DNA of 64,000 nt, taken from the NCBI RefSeq assembly GCF_002158995.1, contig NZ_LOHF01000002.1:264866-328865 (forward strand). The letters run 5' to 3'. Position numbers and translations under genes: made by a program. Every line of letters begins with the position of its first letter. Positions within the stretch are counted from its first letter, which is position 1. Under the pieces are notes generated by a model, which saw nothing but the letters and a program-made list of their open reading frames with translations, did not search any database and was not told where the DNA came from. Positions 25,469-34,881 of this stretch are shown piece by piece. The stretch is from Pseudomonas caspiana. GTDB lineage: Bacteria; Pseudomonadota; Gammaproteobacteria; Pseudomonadales; Pseudomonadaceae.

Positions 25469-26073
25469 TATTCATTTACCCCGTAATTTATAAACTCATG
25501 TGCATGCGCAGGGACTGCCCGGCGGATGACGCATTCGAACGCGCTACTGGAGTTCACCCCGAAACGGTTGCCCCAGTGGGTTACCGCGAAGCGACGGCCT
25601 AGTCGCAGGCGTGGGCCGGTGTTCAGGGTCCACATGTACTGCGCTGACCAGGTGCCGAAACGTGCTTTGCCGAAGCGCGCATTACCAAAGCGTGGTGTGC
25701 GGTATTCGGTGACGGTCGCTTGCGGATACCCCACCGAAATCGCCAGTTGCACGAAGAACGCAGGGGTCTGTCCGCCGACTTCTGTCAGGCGACGGCGGAC
25801 GGCCAGTTGCCGGTCTTCAAAGCTTGGGTTCAGGCCAAGGCACGGATCGGGAAGGCCCATGACCTGCTCCCAGTCCGGGACCAGTTCGCGTACCCGGTTT
25901 GGATCGCTTTCGCCCAGCAGATCAAACAAGCGCAGGTCTTCGCGGGCCAGCTCCAGGGAACCGGCTTCGAGCAACTGATGAATTTCCGGCACCCGTTCTG
26001 CATCCCACGCAGGCCCTTGCGGTAGCAGCGCCTTGAGCTGCGCGTAATACGCAGCAGCTGTTCTTATCGCCAT
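25468..26073 (-). CDS. Baseplate protein, Mu gp48 / YmfQ (DUF2313) family
   Basis: This 201-residue protein shows the family opening YYAQLKALLPQGPAWD and late RFGNARFGKARFGTW. It connects the baseplate wedge to the fibres. It overlaps the J/gp47-like gene by 10 bp and touches fibre 1, in the fixed Mu order. Confidence 0.85.
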   Translation of the reverse strand: MAIRTAAAYYAQLKALLPQGPAWDAERVPEIHQLLEAGSLELAREDLRLFDLLGESDPNRVRELVPDWEQVMGLPDPCLGLNPSFEDRQLAVRRRLTEVGGQTPAFFVQLAISVGYPQATVTEYRTPRFGNARFGKARFGTWSAQYMWTLNTGPRLRLGRRFAVTHWGNRFGVNSSSAFECVIRRAVPAHAHEFINYGVNE

Positions 26074-27107
26074 AAGATGCCTCCAAAGGTGGGTAGCTCA
26101 TTGGCGCCCGGCTGCACGTTGCCGAGTGGCGCGAACAGGGTGTGATCCTTTTCGCCAGCGGCGCCGCTGATCGCTTCCGCGATATGGCTGCCGAGCATGA
26201 CAACGCCCAGGTCGGCCTCGCGGCTGTGCAGGTCAATCAAGGCGTCTTCCACCGCAGCGCGAATCGCCCCGCTGTCGGGCGTCAGTTTGATTTCGTACTG
26301 GATCGGCAACTCGACCGGCGCCAACACTCGCACTTCTGCAGTCACCGGGCGCATGGACTCGATGTACTCGGAAACGCGCTGCAACTGCTCGGCATTGGGA
26401 ATCGGATCGATGTCGCCGTCGCGCACCACGAACAAGCCAACCGTGCCAGGCCCCATCCAGTGCCTGCGTACCCATGCCCGCGTCACGCCGGGCACTTCCA
26501 GCGCCCAGGTCACGTAGTCACTCTGATTACCGCCATGGGGCACTACCGCATACGAGCGCATGACTTTGGCCCGCAGTGCCTCAAGGCTTTCCTGCTCGGT
26601 GCCACCGGTCAGACCGGGCTCAAGCACCACGAAGGTATCGGCGACACCGGCGACCGGCGACACAGTGGTCAAGCGCATCGACGTAGGGGTGTTACCCAGA
26701 ATGCCTGGCACCACAGCTTCCAGTTTGACCGAACCGCTCAGCGCCGTAAGCGTGACCGACAACGTCACTTTGAAAAGCGCGCCGTCACCTTCACGTTGCA
26801 GCAATGTCCCGGCATCCAGCACCGCCCCTACGACTCCGGTGAAGCTGGCGGTACCGGCTGAACTCACTGCGGGCAGATAACCGCGCCTCAGCCGCAAGAG
26901 TGCCATGCGCAGCAGGTTTTCCTCATCGGCGGTGTCAGGCAGGATCTGCGCGGCGATGTAGTGTTGATGCCCGTAGCGACCATAAGAGGCGGCACCATTG
27001 ATGCGCGCCAGCACCTCGGCGTCGGAACGCAGCAGCGCGCTCGAACCTGCCAGATCGCTGCGGGCACGACTGATCAGCTCAGGTAGAGAAGGAGTTTTAA
27101 ACGGCAT
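26064..27107 (-). CDS. Baseplate J / Mu gp47-like protein
   Basis: A 347-residue baseplate wedge protein. The opening SLPELISRARSDLAGSSALLRSDAEVLARI and the GLTGGTEQESLEALRAKVMRSYAVVPHGGN stretch mark the baseplate J family. In contractile tails it ties the hub to the sheath and fires contraction. It overlaps its neighbours on both sides, consistent with one polycistronic message. Confidence 0.92.
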   Translation of the reverse strand: MPFKTPSLPELISRARSDLAGSSALLRSDAEVLARINGAASYGRYGHQHYIAAQILPDTADEENLLRMALLRLRRGYLPAVSSAGTASFTGVVGAVLDAGTLLQREGDGALFKVTLSVTLTALSGSVKLEAVVPGILGNTPTSMRLTTVSPVAGVADTFVVLEPGLTGGTEQESLEALRAKVMRSYAVVPHGGNQSDYVTWALEVPGVTRAWVRRHWMGPGTVGLFVVRDGDIDPIPNAEQLQRVSEYIESMRPVTAEVRVLAPVELPIQYEIKLTPDSGAIRAAVEDALIDLHSREADLGVVMLGSHIAEAISGAAGEKDHTLFAPLGNVQPGANELPTFGGILWR

Positions 27108-27498
27108 TGATCACCAGCCATAAATTATCGAGATAAATTTCCACCGTGGCGCCGCCAGGCAAGGCCAGCCTCACCCGCATGTCGAGCCGCTCGGCACCGC
27201 GTGTGATGTCGATCAGGACGGCCGAAACCCGGCCGTCATCGAGCATCCATTGCAGCGCTTCACGGGCGTAATCCCGGGCATCGCGCTCGGTCTGCGCGGT
27301 GAGCGTGCGGCGACGCAGCAGGTAAAGGCGCGAGCCAATCTGGTCGTCGGTGACCGAAGGAAAACTGTCGCCCCACCAGCCATAGCGCTCCGGGTCATCG
27401 AGCTTGTCGTCGACCCCGGCCCGCCGCCATGTCAGCAGGCTGATGATTGCCGCGCGGCGCCAGGCCAGCTCTGTGGTTTCTTCATTGATCACGCTCAT
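27097..27498 (-). CDS. Baseplate protein, Mu gp46 family (gp25-like)
   Basis: A 133-residue protein of the GP46 family, the baseplate wedge component related to the T4 gp25 lysozyme-like fold. Visible stretches are WRRAAIISLLTWRRAGVDD and YAREALQWMLDDGRVSAVLIDI. It lies 2 bp after the gp45-like gene and overlaps the gp47-like gene by 11 bp. Confidence 0.88.
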   Translation of the reverse strand: MSVINEETTELAWRRAAIISLLTWRRAGVDDKLDDPERYGWWGDSFPSVTDDQIGSRLYLLRRRTLTAQTERDARDYAREALQWMLDDGRVSAVLIDITRGAERLDMRVRLALPGGATVEIYLDNLWLVINAV

Positions 27499-27500
27499 GG

Positions 27501-28037
27501 CTAGCCTCCCGGCACTGGTTTTTTGTCGGAGCCTTCATGCACGTGTGTCACCAGGCTGACTCCCGCCGCGACCTGATCGCCAGAGGACTCGATGCGCCCG
27601 GTGGTGTTGATCAATGGCGTGTCGAAGGTCACCCCGCCGCTCGCCTTGACGCTGAAGTTTTTGGTTTGTAACGCCACGGAGTCCGTGGCGCTGATCTGCA
27701 AGGTCAAGGTCTGCAACTCGATGACACGATTGCGTTTGAAGTGGATGAAATCTCCCTCATCGGTGTGCAGCGCCACTTCGCCGCTCTTCAGACCGGTCAA
27801 ACGAAAGCGGCGGTCTGAAATACAGATCACCACGCCGTGTGACCGGTCGCCGCCGATGAAAGCGGTCAGGCCCTCAGCGCCCGGATGCGGGTTGGAGGTG
27901 TAGCCGTACGGTTCAAAGTGCTCGAGACCGTCCTTCACTTCGTCGGCGGTCAAAGTCATCTGCAGGGACTGAATTGCCCCGGCGGGGTTGACCAGATTGA
28001 CGACTCCGCGGACGAGCGTGTTCAGCAGCTCTCTCAT
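27501..28037 (-). CDS. Baseplate assembly protein V / Mu gp45
   Basis: A 178-residue spike protein. The N-terminal OB-like part (LTADEVKDGLEHFEPYGYTSNPHPGAEGL) is followed by a beta-helix tip with repeated strands and VTHVHEGSDKKPVPGG at the end. It forms the central spike that punctures the target outer membrane. The C-terminal histidine motif may bind a metal ion, as in P2 gpV. Confidence 0.88.
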   Translation of the reverse strand: MRELLNTLVRGVVNLVNPAGAIQSLQMTLTADEVKDGLEHFEPYGYTSNPHPGAEGLTAFIGGDRSHGVVICISDRRFRLTGLKSGEVALHTDEGDFIHFKRNRVIELQTLTLQISATDSVALQTKNFSVKASGGVTFDTPLINTTGRIESSGDQVAAGVSLVTHVHEGSDKKPVPGG

Positions 28038-28089
28038 ATCGAAGGCTTCCAGTAGGTAATAAAGTGGGTGAGCGATGGTTTACGTGGCG

Positions 28090-29124
28090 TTACTCAAGCT
28101 TTTTGGGCTCAGGTAGAAACGCTTCGATGGGCGCGACTGTGAGTTCTGCGGTGGTGCCGCTTTCCCCGAGGCTGTACTGGATCTGGCTGATCAGCATGTC
28201 CTGATCCTCACCGATCAAAGGGTCGACGATGCGCACGATCATGTTTTCCCGCCAGAGATCGCCGTTCGATTGCCGCCAGCCCTGAATCTTGTAGGTGCGG
28301 GTCAGCGCCTTGCCCTTGCGGCTGGCCCGCTCCCAGTCGGCACGAGATTGGGCGAGCTCCTGGGTCAGCTGATTCTGCTCATGAATGTGCTTCAGCCGTT
28401 TGCGCGGTGGTGTGTCGTCATTGGCAAAGGCTTCGACCTGCGCGGCTGCACTGGCGGGTTCTTTGTCTTCACGCTTACGCTGGCCAGTTACACGGTATTG
28501 AGAGAACACCCCGGAATAATCCAGTTGCGCGGAACCGGTCAGAATGTTGTCGCCCAATTGCAGCCGGTCCACCGCACGCCCACCGCTGCCGGGCGCGACA
28601 ATGACCAAATTACCTGCCCCATCATCGGAGGAGAAAAGCCGGGAAAGCGTGAGTAATTTGTCGATGGATTCGAACGCGGTTTCGCCCGGCGTAATGACGT
28701 GTTCCTTTACCGGGAGTGTTTTGGCGACCTCACTGAGCACCTTTACGCTGTAAGGCGTAGCGAGCGCTTGCACGATGAACTGCACGCTCTGTTTTTTCCA
28801 TTGACTGGCCGAACCGGTCGCCGCGCAATCCACCAGATCCGCCGTCAGCGAGCGCCCGGCAATCGAGCGGGTAACGCTGTTGGCGTCGTAGCTGACTGGC
28901 GTCGAATACACATGACCGGTGAGTACCAAATCAGCGCCGATACGAATTTCGCAGCGAGCGCCCTGCTTGACCGGAACTTCAATATCCTTGCCCGGCCAGC
29001 GCCAGGACACACCCAATGTGAAAGTGCGCGCCTGCTGCTCAATACCGGCAGTGATACTGACTGTTTTCCAGCCACGGTAATCCGTACCGTCGACGCTGAG
29101 CGTGACGACGTTTTGCGCGTCCAT
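28090..29124 (-). CDS. Baseplate hub protein, Mu gpP / late control D-like
   Basis: A 344-residue hub protein (VTLSVDGTDYRGWKTVSITAGIEQQARTF is its opening). It caps the tail tube and holds the spike. The family fold is that of gp27/VgrG. It sits 3 bp after the gpN-like gene. A 52-bp gap before the spike gene holds no recognisable signal. Confidence 0.88.
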   Translation of the reverse strand: MDAQNVVTLSVDGTDYRGWKTVSITAGIEQQARTFTLGVSWRWPGKDIEVPVKQGARCEIRIGADLVLTGHVYSTPVSYDANSVTRSIAGRSLTADLVDCAATGSASQWKKQSVQFIVQALATPYSVKVLSEVAKTLPVKEHVITPGETAFESIDKLLTLSRLFSSDDGAGNLVIVAPGSGGRAVDRLQLGDNILTGSAQLDYSGVFSQYRVTGQRKREDKEPASAAAQVEAFANDDTPPRKRLKHIHEQNQLTQELAQSRADWERASRKGKALTRTYKIQGWRQSNGDLWRENMIVRIVDPLIGEDQDMLISQIQYSLGESGTTAELTVAPIEAFLPEPKKLE

Positions 29125-29127
29125 GGG

Positions 29128-30369
29128 TTACTCCTGAGCGACTTGAAGGGTCGCCGCCGGCAAAAAGCCTGGATGAGAAATGCCGTTACGCGCGACGATT
29201 TCATCGCCGCGAGTGGCGTCTGCAAACAGCCGGAAAGCCAGCACCACAGCGGGCACCGATTCTTTGGGCGTCATGTCAACGAGGTTTACCCCTGAACGCG
29301 CAACGGCGGTCAGGTGTTCCCTCATGCGTTTGCGAACCGCTTCAATACGCTCGAAGTGTTCGTAATCGGCCACCAATGCTGCTTGCCAAAGCACATCGTT
29401 CAGGGCGTCACGCAACTGCGTCACGTCAGACGCCACCGGGACTTCTGGCCGCGTCACCGGCGTTGCGACCTGCTGCTCAAGACCGGGCACCCCCGGCAAT
29501 GCCGCAGGTGCCGCGACCACTGGCATTGCCGAAGCCAGACGGATGGCATCAGCCAGCACCACATCGCGCACCAGTTCACGCGTCGCGGTCACGGTCGCGA
29601 CCGTCGCCGCGCCTCCTGAAGCGGTTGCCGGATTCGCCAGTCCCAGTGCAGTTTCCACCTTGGTCATGGCCTGGCGCTGCGAAGTTTTGAAGCGGTCAAA
29701 CTCGCCGGTCATGCTGGAGAATTGTGCGCCCAGCATCGTTGACAGATTTTCGGGAAAGTTAGCCAAGGTGTCCGCCAGCGAAGCCGCCGAACTGACAAAT
29801 CCGGTCAACTGACTGAACTCACGCTGAATCGCCAACTGCACCCCGGCGACGCCGTTTTGCAGGGCCGTCATGCTGATCCGCGCTTTGTTGATCAGTGACA
29901 TCGCGCTCTTGTATCGGGCCAGTGCCGAATCCAGAAAGCTCTGGTTTTCCATTTCGAGCAGCCTGGCCGTATTGGCCACACCCACGGGGTAGCCTTTTTC
30001 ACCGGCTTCCACGAACGAAAGAGAGAATCTCGCGATGCCGCCTTCCGCCCGCGCCTGTTTGACCTGACAACCCTCAGTCGCGGTCACGGTCATGCGCCCG
30101 AACCAGGGGTGAATCAACTCCCCCGAGCCGGGTTGATCGAGTGCATGCAACAGGTTGTCGCGCTGCACAAAGCAATCGTCTCCGATGACAAAAGCCTCGA
30201 AGGTTATCGCCCGGGTTTTGCGCCCCATGTCTTCAACCAAAGGCCGATCACGCTGGGGATATTCATGCAACTGCGTACGCCGCCCCACTACCGTGTTGTC
30301 ACTGTCGACCCAAAAGCCGACACCACGGAACGAGGCCGACTGCAGGTCATCCCGCCAAGTCTTGCTCAT
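29128..30369 (-). CDS. Tail/DNA circularisation protein, Mu gpN-like
   Basis: A 413-residue protein with the DNA-circularisation N-terminal domain (WRDDLQSASFRGVGFWVDSDNTVVGRR...HEYPQRDRPLVEDMG). The family name is historical. In Mu the protein is a baseplate component needed for tail assembly. The C-terminal two thirds are helical and Ala/Val-rich. It lies between the tape measure and the hub gene, as in Mu. Confidence 0.87.
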   Translation of the reverse strand: MSKTWRDDLQSASFRGVGFWVDSDNTVVGRRTQLHEYPQRDRPLVEDMGRKTRAITFEAFVIGDDCFVQRDNLLHALDQPGSGELIHPWFGRMTVTATEGCQVKQARAEGGIARFSLSFVEAGEKGYPVGVANTARLLEMENQSFLDSALARYKSAMSLINKARISMTALQNGVAGVQLAIQREFSQLTGFVSSAASLADTLANFPENLSTMLGAQFSSMTGEFDRFKTSQRQAMTKVETALGLANPATASGGAATVATVTATRELVRDVVLADAIRLASAMPVVAAPAALPGVPGLEQQVATPVTRPEVPVASDVTQLRDALNDVLWQAALVADYEHFERIEAVRKRMREHLTAVARSGVNLVDMTPKESVPAVVLAFRLFADATRGDEIVARNGISHPGFLPAATLQVAQE

Positions 30370-30393
30370 GTCGCTGTCCTTTATTTCGAAAGG

Positions 30394-32547
30394 CTACTGT
30401 TGCGAGAGACTACGTACGCCCACTCGTGGCGATATCGAGAAACCCGGCTGATTGGTTTGCGCCTCACCGACGGTCGTGCCCGGCGGCGCATTCTGGAACT
30501 GCACCGTCAACGCGCCTTGCAGGTTCATGCGGTTGTTCGCCGCCGCCTGCTGGTTGAGCGACCCGGCCATGATCAGGCTGCCGGGTGCACCGGCTTGCTC
30601 AGGTGTTCGCAGCAACGAGTCGGCTGATGCACCGCCTTGAGTGAGGTTGCGCTGTGCTTGTTCGTCGCGGACAAGCTGGGCGGCATCAGCTTTCAGGAAC
30701 TGGCCAGTGCCGCCGCCGACGCCTGCGTTTGACTTGCGCTGATCCGCGGCAAACTGGCTCAACTCATCGGTGGCACCTTTGATCAGTCCGCCGCCAAACA
30801 ACGCCATCATGGGTTCAACGATGGTTTTCACTTCTCCCCAAAGCTCATGAAACCAGGTGGCTACCGGTTCCCAGTGTTTCTTGATCAGCTCCAACGGAGA
30901 CCAGTCAAAAACACCTGCCAGAGAGTCAGTAAACGTTGATGCAAGGTCCGTCACCCCGCTCCAGATCGCTCCGAGCGTCTCGGTAACAGCCCCCCAGACT
31001 TCGATAACTTTGGCTACGGGTGGCCAGTCAAAAATGCCACTGAGAAAACTCATGAACGGGGACGTTATCGCTTTGACCGCATCCCAAAGCGCACTGAAAT
31101 ACCCTTTCAAAGGCTCCCAGTTTTCAATGATTGCGCCCAACGGCGACCAGGAGAAGATGGTTTTAATCCCCTCCCATGCCAACATCCCTGCCGCCTGAAT
31201 CGTTGTCCAGACCGTCTTGAAAAACGCTGCAACCGACGACCAGTTGGCAATCAACAAGCCGGCTGCCAGAGCAATACCACGAATGATGAGCCCCACGGGA
31301 TTGTTACCTATAACAGTGCTCATAACAGCACTGGCGACCGTCGCCGCGACCACCGCCAAACGCAGGAACGTAAACCCCGCCGCCGCACCGGCGATGCTTC
31401 TGACCAGCCCGGGATTGGCCTCGGTAAACGCCGAGACCTTGCTGATCAACGGCCCGATTGTGCCGAGGAAATCGTTAACCGGCGGCAACAAAGCCGTGCC
31501 AATGGCGATCCCCAAGCGGGTCGTCTGGTTATCCATCACCTGCAGCCGACTGGCGGTTGTCTGCGCAGTGGCCGCATAAGCGTCCTGTACCGAGCCTGCA
31601 TACTGCTGACTGTTGCCAACCAACTGGAAGTTACGGTACAGCGTGTCGAGATCAGCCAATAGCGGAGCAGCAGATTGATCACCGAACAACTGCGACAGCA
31701 TCGCGCCCTGCTTGCCTTTTTCCAACGCATTCAGCTTGGTCAGCACATTGCTGATCGTACCTTCGGCATCTGCAGACATGCCTTCAGACACCGCTTGCGC
31801 GTCCAGCCCCAACGCCTTGAAAGCTTGCTTTTGGCCCTCGGTTGCGAGAGTGCCTGCGTTCAGCGTTTGGGCAAAATTGCGCATACTGCTGGCGGCCGCT
31901 TCTTCGGAGGCGCCGCCCTTGACGAATACAGCGCCCATTGCAGCGGCCTGCCCCGAACTCAATCCGGACGAATCTGCGGCGGTGACGATCCGGGCGACTT
32001 TCCCTGCGTCCACGCCCCCGGCCCGGCCCAACTGAGCGATCTGGTCGGCAAGGGCCATGGCTTCAGTCTGGTTAAGTTTGAAGCCGGTGCGCCATGACGC
32101 CATCATTGCACCGGACTGTTCCCCGGTCTGATCGAACGCAATGCCCATCTTCAAAGCGTCTTCGGCGAACGCTTTCAATTCCTCTCGGGCAATGCCCGAC
32201 TTCCCGCCCAACGCAAACACTTGCGCGATGCCCGCAGCGGACACCGGCAGGTTTTCCGACAGATCCAGAACGTCCCTGCTCATCGTCTTGAACTGCTCAG
32301 GCGTCTGAAAATCAACCACCCGCCTGACCTTGGCCATAGAGCTTTCAAAGGCAATAGCAGCTTTGGCGCCATCAACGAAGGGCTTCATCAGCCCTTCCTT
32401 GCCTGTCAAAGTGTCCATGAAGGGGATGTTGCCCAAGGCGCTCAAGGATTTACTCAGGGTCGATGCTTCTTTCTGCGCGCCTTTGAGCTGGAGCGACAAC
32501 CGGTCAATACCAGTAATCACCATCGCGACTTGAAGTTTATTAGCCAT
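30394..32547 (-). CDS. Tail tape measure protein
   Basis: A 717-residue protein that sets tail length. The N-terminal TP901-type part (SSMAKVRRVVDF...GGKSGIAREELKAFAEDALKMGIAFD) precedes hydrophobic stretches near residues 385-440. Three tandem 41-residue repeats, each starting (I/V)F-x-W-x-P and containing a later W, begin near residues 462, 502 and 544. The Gln/Ala-rich tail could be exposed in the lumen. ATG 32547 has GAGGG upstream and overlaps the end of the frameshift product. It is short compared with siphophage tape measures, implying a short tail. Confidence 0.9.
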   Translation of the reverse strand: MANKLQVAMVITGIDRLSLQLKGAQKEASTLSKSLSALGNIPFMDTLTGKEGLMKPFVDGAKAAIAFESSMAKVRRVVDFQTPEQFKTMSRDVLDLSENLPVSAAGIAQVFALGGKSGIAREELKAFAEDALKMGIAFDQTGEQSGAMMASWRTGFKLNQTEAMALADQIAQLGRAGGVDAGKVARIVTAADSSGLSSGQAAAMGAVFVKGGASEEAAASSMRNFAQTLNAGTLATEGQKQAFKALGLDAQAVSEGMSADAEGTISNVLTKLNALEKGKQGAMLSQLFGDQSAAPLLADLDTLYRNFQLVGNSQQYAGSVQDAYAATAQTTASRLQVMDNQTTRLGIAIGTALLPPVNDFLGTIGPLISKVSAFTEANPGLVRSIAGAAAGFTFLRLAVVAATVASAVMSTVIGNNPVGLIIRGIALAAGLLIANWSSVAAFFKTVWTTIQAAGMLAWEGIKTIFSWSPLGAIIENWEPLKGYFSALWDAVKAITSPFMSFLSGIFDWPPVAKVIEVWGAVTETLGAIWSGVTDLASTFTDSLAGVFDWSPLELIKKHWEPVATWFHELWGEVKTIVEPMMALFGGGLIKGATDELSQFAADQRKSNAGVGGGTGQFLKADAAQLVRDEQAQRNLTQGGASADSLLRTPEQAGAPGSLIMAGSLNQQAAANNRMNLQGALTVQFQNAPPGTTVGEAQTNQPGFSISPRVGVRSLSQQ

Positions 32548-32716
32548 TATTCCCTCGTTGCTCTTCGAGTATTCGAAAGGCATGCCACTCGCTTTCCAGA
32601 ATTACATCCAAAGGTCTTCCCATGAGCACCTCAGGGTCCGACCTCCAGAAGTAAGCGAGGTCGTACACCACGCCGATCAGGTCGGCGACGCCACCGAAGC
32701 GCTCTGCAGGAAAAAA
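32540..32716 (-). CDS. Frameshift extension of the tail assembly chaperone (gp41')
   Basis: This open frame has no start of its own. It joins the upstream chaperone by a -1 shift at the heptamer T-TTT-TTC (32710-32716). After the slip the ribosome reads PAERFGGVADLIGVVYDLAYFW and on to RILEEQRGNNG. The fused product would be 145 residues (89 before the slip, 56 after). This mirrors the lambda G/GT and Mu gp41 pairs, in which the longer form recruits tail tube subunits to the tape measure. Confidence 0.82.
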   Translation of the reverse strand, partial: FFPAERFGGVADLIGVVYDLAYFWRSDPEVLMGRPLDVILESEWHAFRILEEQRGNNG

Positions 32717-32976
32717 CCGATGATTTTCCACACCAGGCTGTTCAGATCCGCCAGGTCCAGCTGGTTGACTGACCCCGCCGGAATGGCTGCACACACCGCG
32801 ATGTATTTGCAGGCAGCTTCGATATCCGCCACCGGCATCGACGAATCGGAAAGCGTGTAAGGCAGCACCTTGATCGCCCGACATTCTTCAGCCGTCGGGC
32901 GACGCAGGTGCAGTTCGGTGAGTTCCTGACCGTGTGCCTTGATGGCGACGGCCAGGGTAAAGGTCTCTTTGCTCAT
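32677..32976 (-). CDS. Tail assembly chaperone (Mu gp41-like)
   Basis: A 99-residue helical protein (HLRRPTAEECRAIKVLPYTLSDSS...LADLNSLVWKIIGFFLQSASVASPT) of the phage tail assembly chaperone family. Its ATG shares a base with the tube gene stop (TGATG). A GTG one codon upstream is possible. The codons GGT TTT TTC near its end form a slippery site leading to the longer form. Confidence 0.85.
   Translation of the reverse strand: MSKETFTLAVAIKAHGQELTELHLRRPTAEECRAIKVLPYTLSDSSMPVADIEAACKYIAVCAAIPAGSVNQLDLADLNSLVWKIIGFFLQSASVASPT
32710..32716 (-). promoter_or_regulatory. Programmed -1 frameshift site (T TTT TTC)
   Basis: The minus strand reads GGT TTT TTC CTG in the chaperone frame, a canonical X-XXY-YYZ heptamer. 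The overlapping -1 frame stays open for 56 more codons and encodes a protein expected at this position. Confidence 0.82.
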
Positions 32977-33323
32977 CACTGCCAGTCCCCCGAGATGCCT
33001 TCGAATTTGAGGCTGACCTTGCCGTCCTCACTTGTGCTGGTCATGTCATCCACCGCGTAGGCGCCGCTGAGCACGTAAGTGGTGCCGTCGTTGAACTCGG
33101 CGGTGACCGTCATGTTGGTGCCGGTCTCGATTTTTGCCCGAGGGAAATCGACGGTACGAATCGCGTCGACCTTGATGAACGGCGTGACTTCATTTTCCTT
33201 GAAGTAGCCGACCACGACGGTTTCGCGCTTGACCCGGGACATCGGTACCTCTACCGCGCCCGTGATAACCAGCTGTTCGCCGTCGACCTTGATGTAGCAA
33301 GTACCCGCAACTTTCTGACCCAT
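32976..33323 (-). CDS. Tail tube protein (Mu gpM-like)
   Basis: A 115-residue tube subunit, opening MGQKVAGTCYIKVDGEQLVITGAVEVPMS and rich in beta strands. It polymerises into the inner tube inside the sheath. ATG 33323 has GGAG at good spacing; a 9-codon extension would run into a terminator stem. An intrinsic terminator lies between this gene and the sheath gene. Confidence 0.9.
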   Translation of the reverse strand: MGQKVAGTCYIKVDGEQLVITGAVEVPMSRVKRETVVVGYFKENEVTPFIKVDAIRTVDFPRAKIETGTNMTVTAEFNDGTTYVLSGAYAVDDMTSTSEDGKVSLKFEGISGDWQ

Positions 33324-33336
33324 GTGAATCTCCACT

Positions 33337-33361
33337 AAAAAAGCCCGCACAGGGCGGGCTT
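33337..33361 (-). terminator. Intrinsic terminator between sheath and tube genes
   Basis: On the minus strand AAGCCCGC-CCTGT-GCGGGCTT is followed by a run of six T. It sits inside the tail operon, so it should reduce or regulate transcription into the tube and later genes. Confidence 0.8.
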
Positions 33362-33384
33362 GAAATGACGTTTGATTAAGCGGC

Positions 33385-34881
33385 TCAGGCCGCGTCGGAA
33401 TACTGCAGACGGAACTGATACAGCAGCGCGAACACGCGCAGTTGATTGACCAGATCCGGTGGATACAGCACGTTCAGGCGATTCGGATTGGTCGCATCGC
33501 GCTCGACGATCAGGTTGTCCTTGAAGGCGTCGATGTTCTCGACAATCCCCAGACGCACCAGCTCACCATAAGCAGCGATCACCTCACCGCGAATCACCTT
33601 CGGGGTCACCATGCGCTGACCGGGACCGAATTTGGTGCCGTCGTTCGCCAGTTTGTGACGACCGTATTTGCTGGTGATACGGGTGCGCAGGAAACGCAGT
33701 ACATAAGCCGACTGGTGCAGCGGCTCGCTGTCCAGATACGAGTCATCCGGCTGGTTGTACGCGTTACGCTGATACGTCGTGATCGCCCGCTGGATACGCA
33801 TCGCGCTGCCCGAATATTCGAACGTAGCGATGCCGCTACCCAGCAACGACTGGTATTCATCCAGCATGAAACGGTCGCTGACCTCCGCTGGTTCAATAGC
33901 CCCCAACTCACCCGACTGGGTCGGGCATGCAGGGTCAGCGCTGATGAACACCGCAGTACGTGCGCTGAACTGCGCGGCCACTTCCCATACCGGCTGCGGA
34001 ATGCTTTTTTCCATTGCGCCGATGGATACCGAAGGGTCATTACGCAGTTTGCCCGCAGCGACCAGGGCACCCAACGTACCGCGCTTGGCACTGTAGACCC
34101 GACCGTAGATCTGCTTCGCCCAGGACCAGCGGCCCGAGGTGAAATCCATGGTGGATTTCCAGTAATCCAGTGTTGCCGCGTCGGTCCATGGCTGGCTGAT
34201 GAACTCGAACGGTTCATCGCCCAGCGCGGCCAGCGCGGCGGCCATTTCCGGTGTGCCCACACCACCGGCCATCGCGGCCACAACAACGTCCAGACCCGCT
34301 GGCAGTTGTTCACCATTGGCGGCACCCAGTCGGTTGAAGCTCAACTGGATATCGTTGCCCAACTCACCTTTGAACTTGCTGACCAGCGTCACAACGCCCG
34401 CTTCGGCGGTAGCGGTCACCGGCAGATCGGTGGCCGTATTGATAGCGCTCAGCAACGCAGTGGCTGCTTCGGCAGCAGTCGCCAGTTCAGGCACGATGGC
34501 ACGTACGCGCACGCCGCCCACATACAGGTTGAGCAGACCGGCCGCCGTGGCGGTACCGGTCAACGTGACCTTGCCTTGGGCATTGGTGCCGGACTCGATC
34601 TTGAGTGGCAGGCACCAGACCTCGCCCGCAACGTCGATCTTGCGATGCGCTGCATGCATGGCCCACAACATCGAACCGGCGCCGCCGATGGAGCGCGCTT
34701 CGGTGCTGCGCGAAATCAGCACCAGGCGGCCGATGTCTTCACTGGTTGCATCATCGTTGACCTGACCAATGATCAGGCGACGCAGACTGGACGCGCCGCT
34801 GTTGGCCATCGAGTTATCAAGCTCGGCGTAAAACAGTGGCACACGAAGATCGGATGGAATCTGGCTGAAACCTACAGTCAT
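33385..34881 (-). CDS. Tail sheath protein (Mu gpL-like)
   Basis: A 498-residue contractile sheath subunit. It opens MTVGFSQIPSDLRVPLFYAELDNSMA and carries the conserved C-terminal polymerisation domain (YVLRFLRTRITSKYGRHKLANDGTKFG...IRGEVIAAYGELVRLGIVENIDAF). Its presence makes the particle R-type. It overlaps DUF2635 by 4 bp. A 514-codon open frame on the opposite strand is a composition shadow. Confidence 0.93.
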   Translation of the reverse strand: MTVGFSQIPSDLRVPLFYAELDNSMANSGASSLRRLIIGQVNDDATSEDIGRLVLISRSTEARSIGGAGSMLWAMHAAHRKIDVAGEVWCLPLKIESGTNAQGKVTLTGTATAAGLLNLYVGGVRVRAIVPELATAAEAATALLSAINTATDLPVTATAEAGVVTLVSKFKGELGNDIQLSFNRLGAANGEQLPAGLDVVVAAMAGGVGTPEMAAALAALGDEPFEFISQPWTDAATLDYWKSTMDFTSGRWSWAKQIYGRVYSAKRGTLGALVAAGKLRNDPSVSIGAMEKSIPQPVWEVAAQFSARTAVFISADPACPTQSGELGAIEPAEVSDRFMLDEYQSLLGSGIATFEYSGSAMRIQRAITTYQRNAYNQPDDSYLDSEPLHQSAYVLRFLRTRITSKYGRHKLANDGTKFGPGQRMVTPKVIRGEVIAAYGELVRLGIVENIDAFKDNLIVERDATNPNRLNVLYPPDLVNQLRVFALLYQFRLQYSDAA

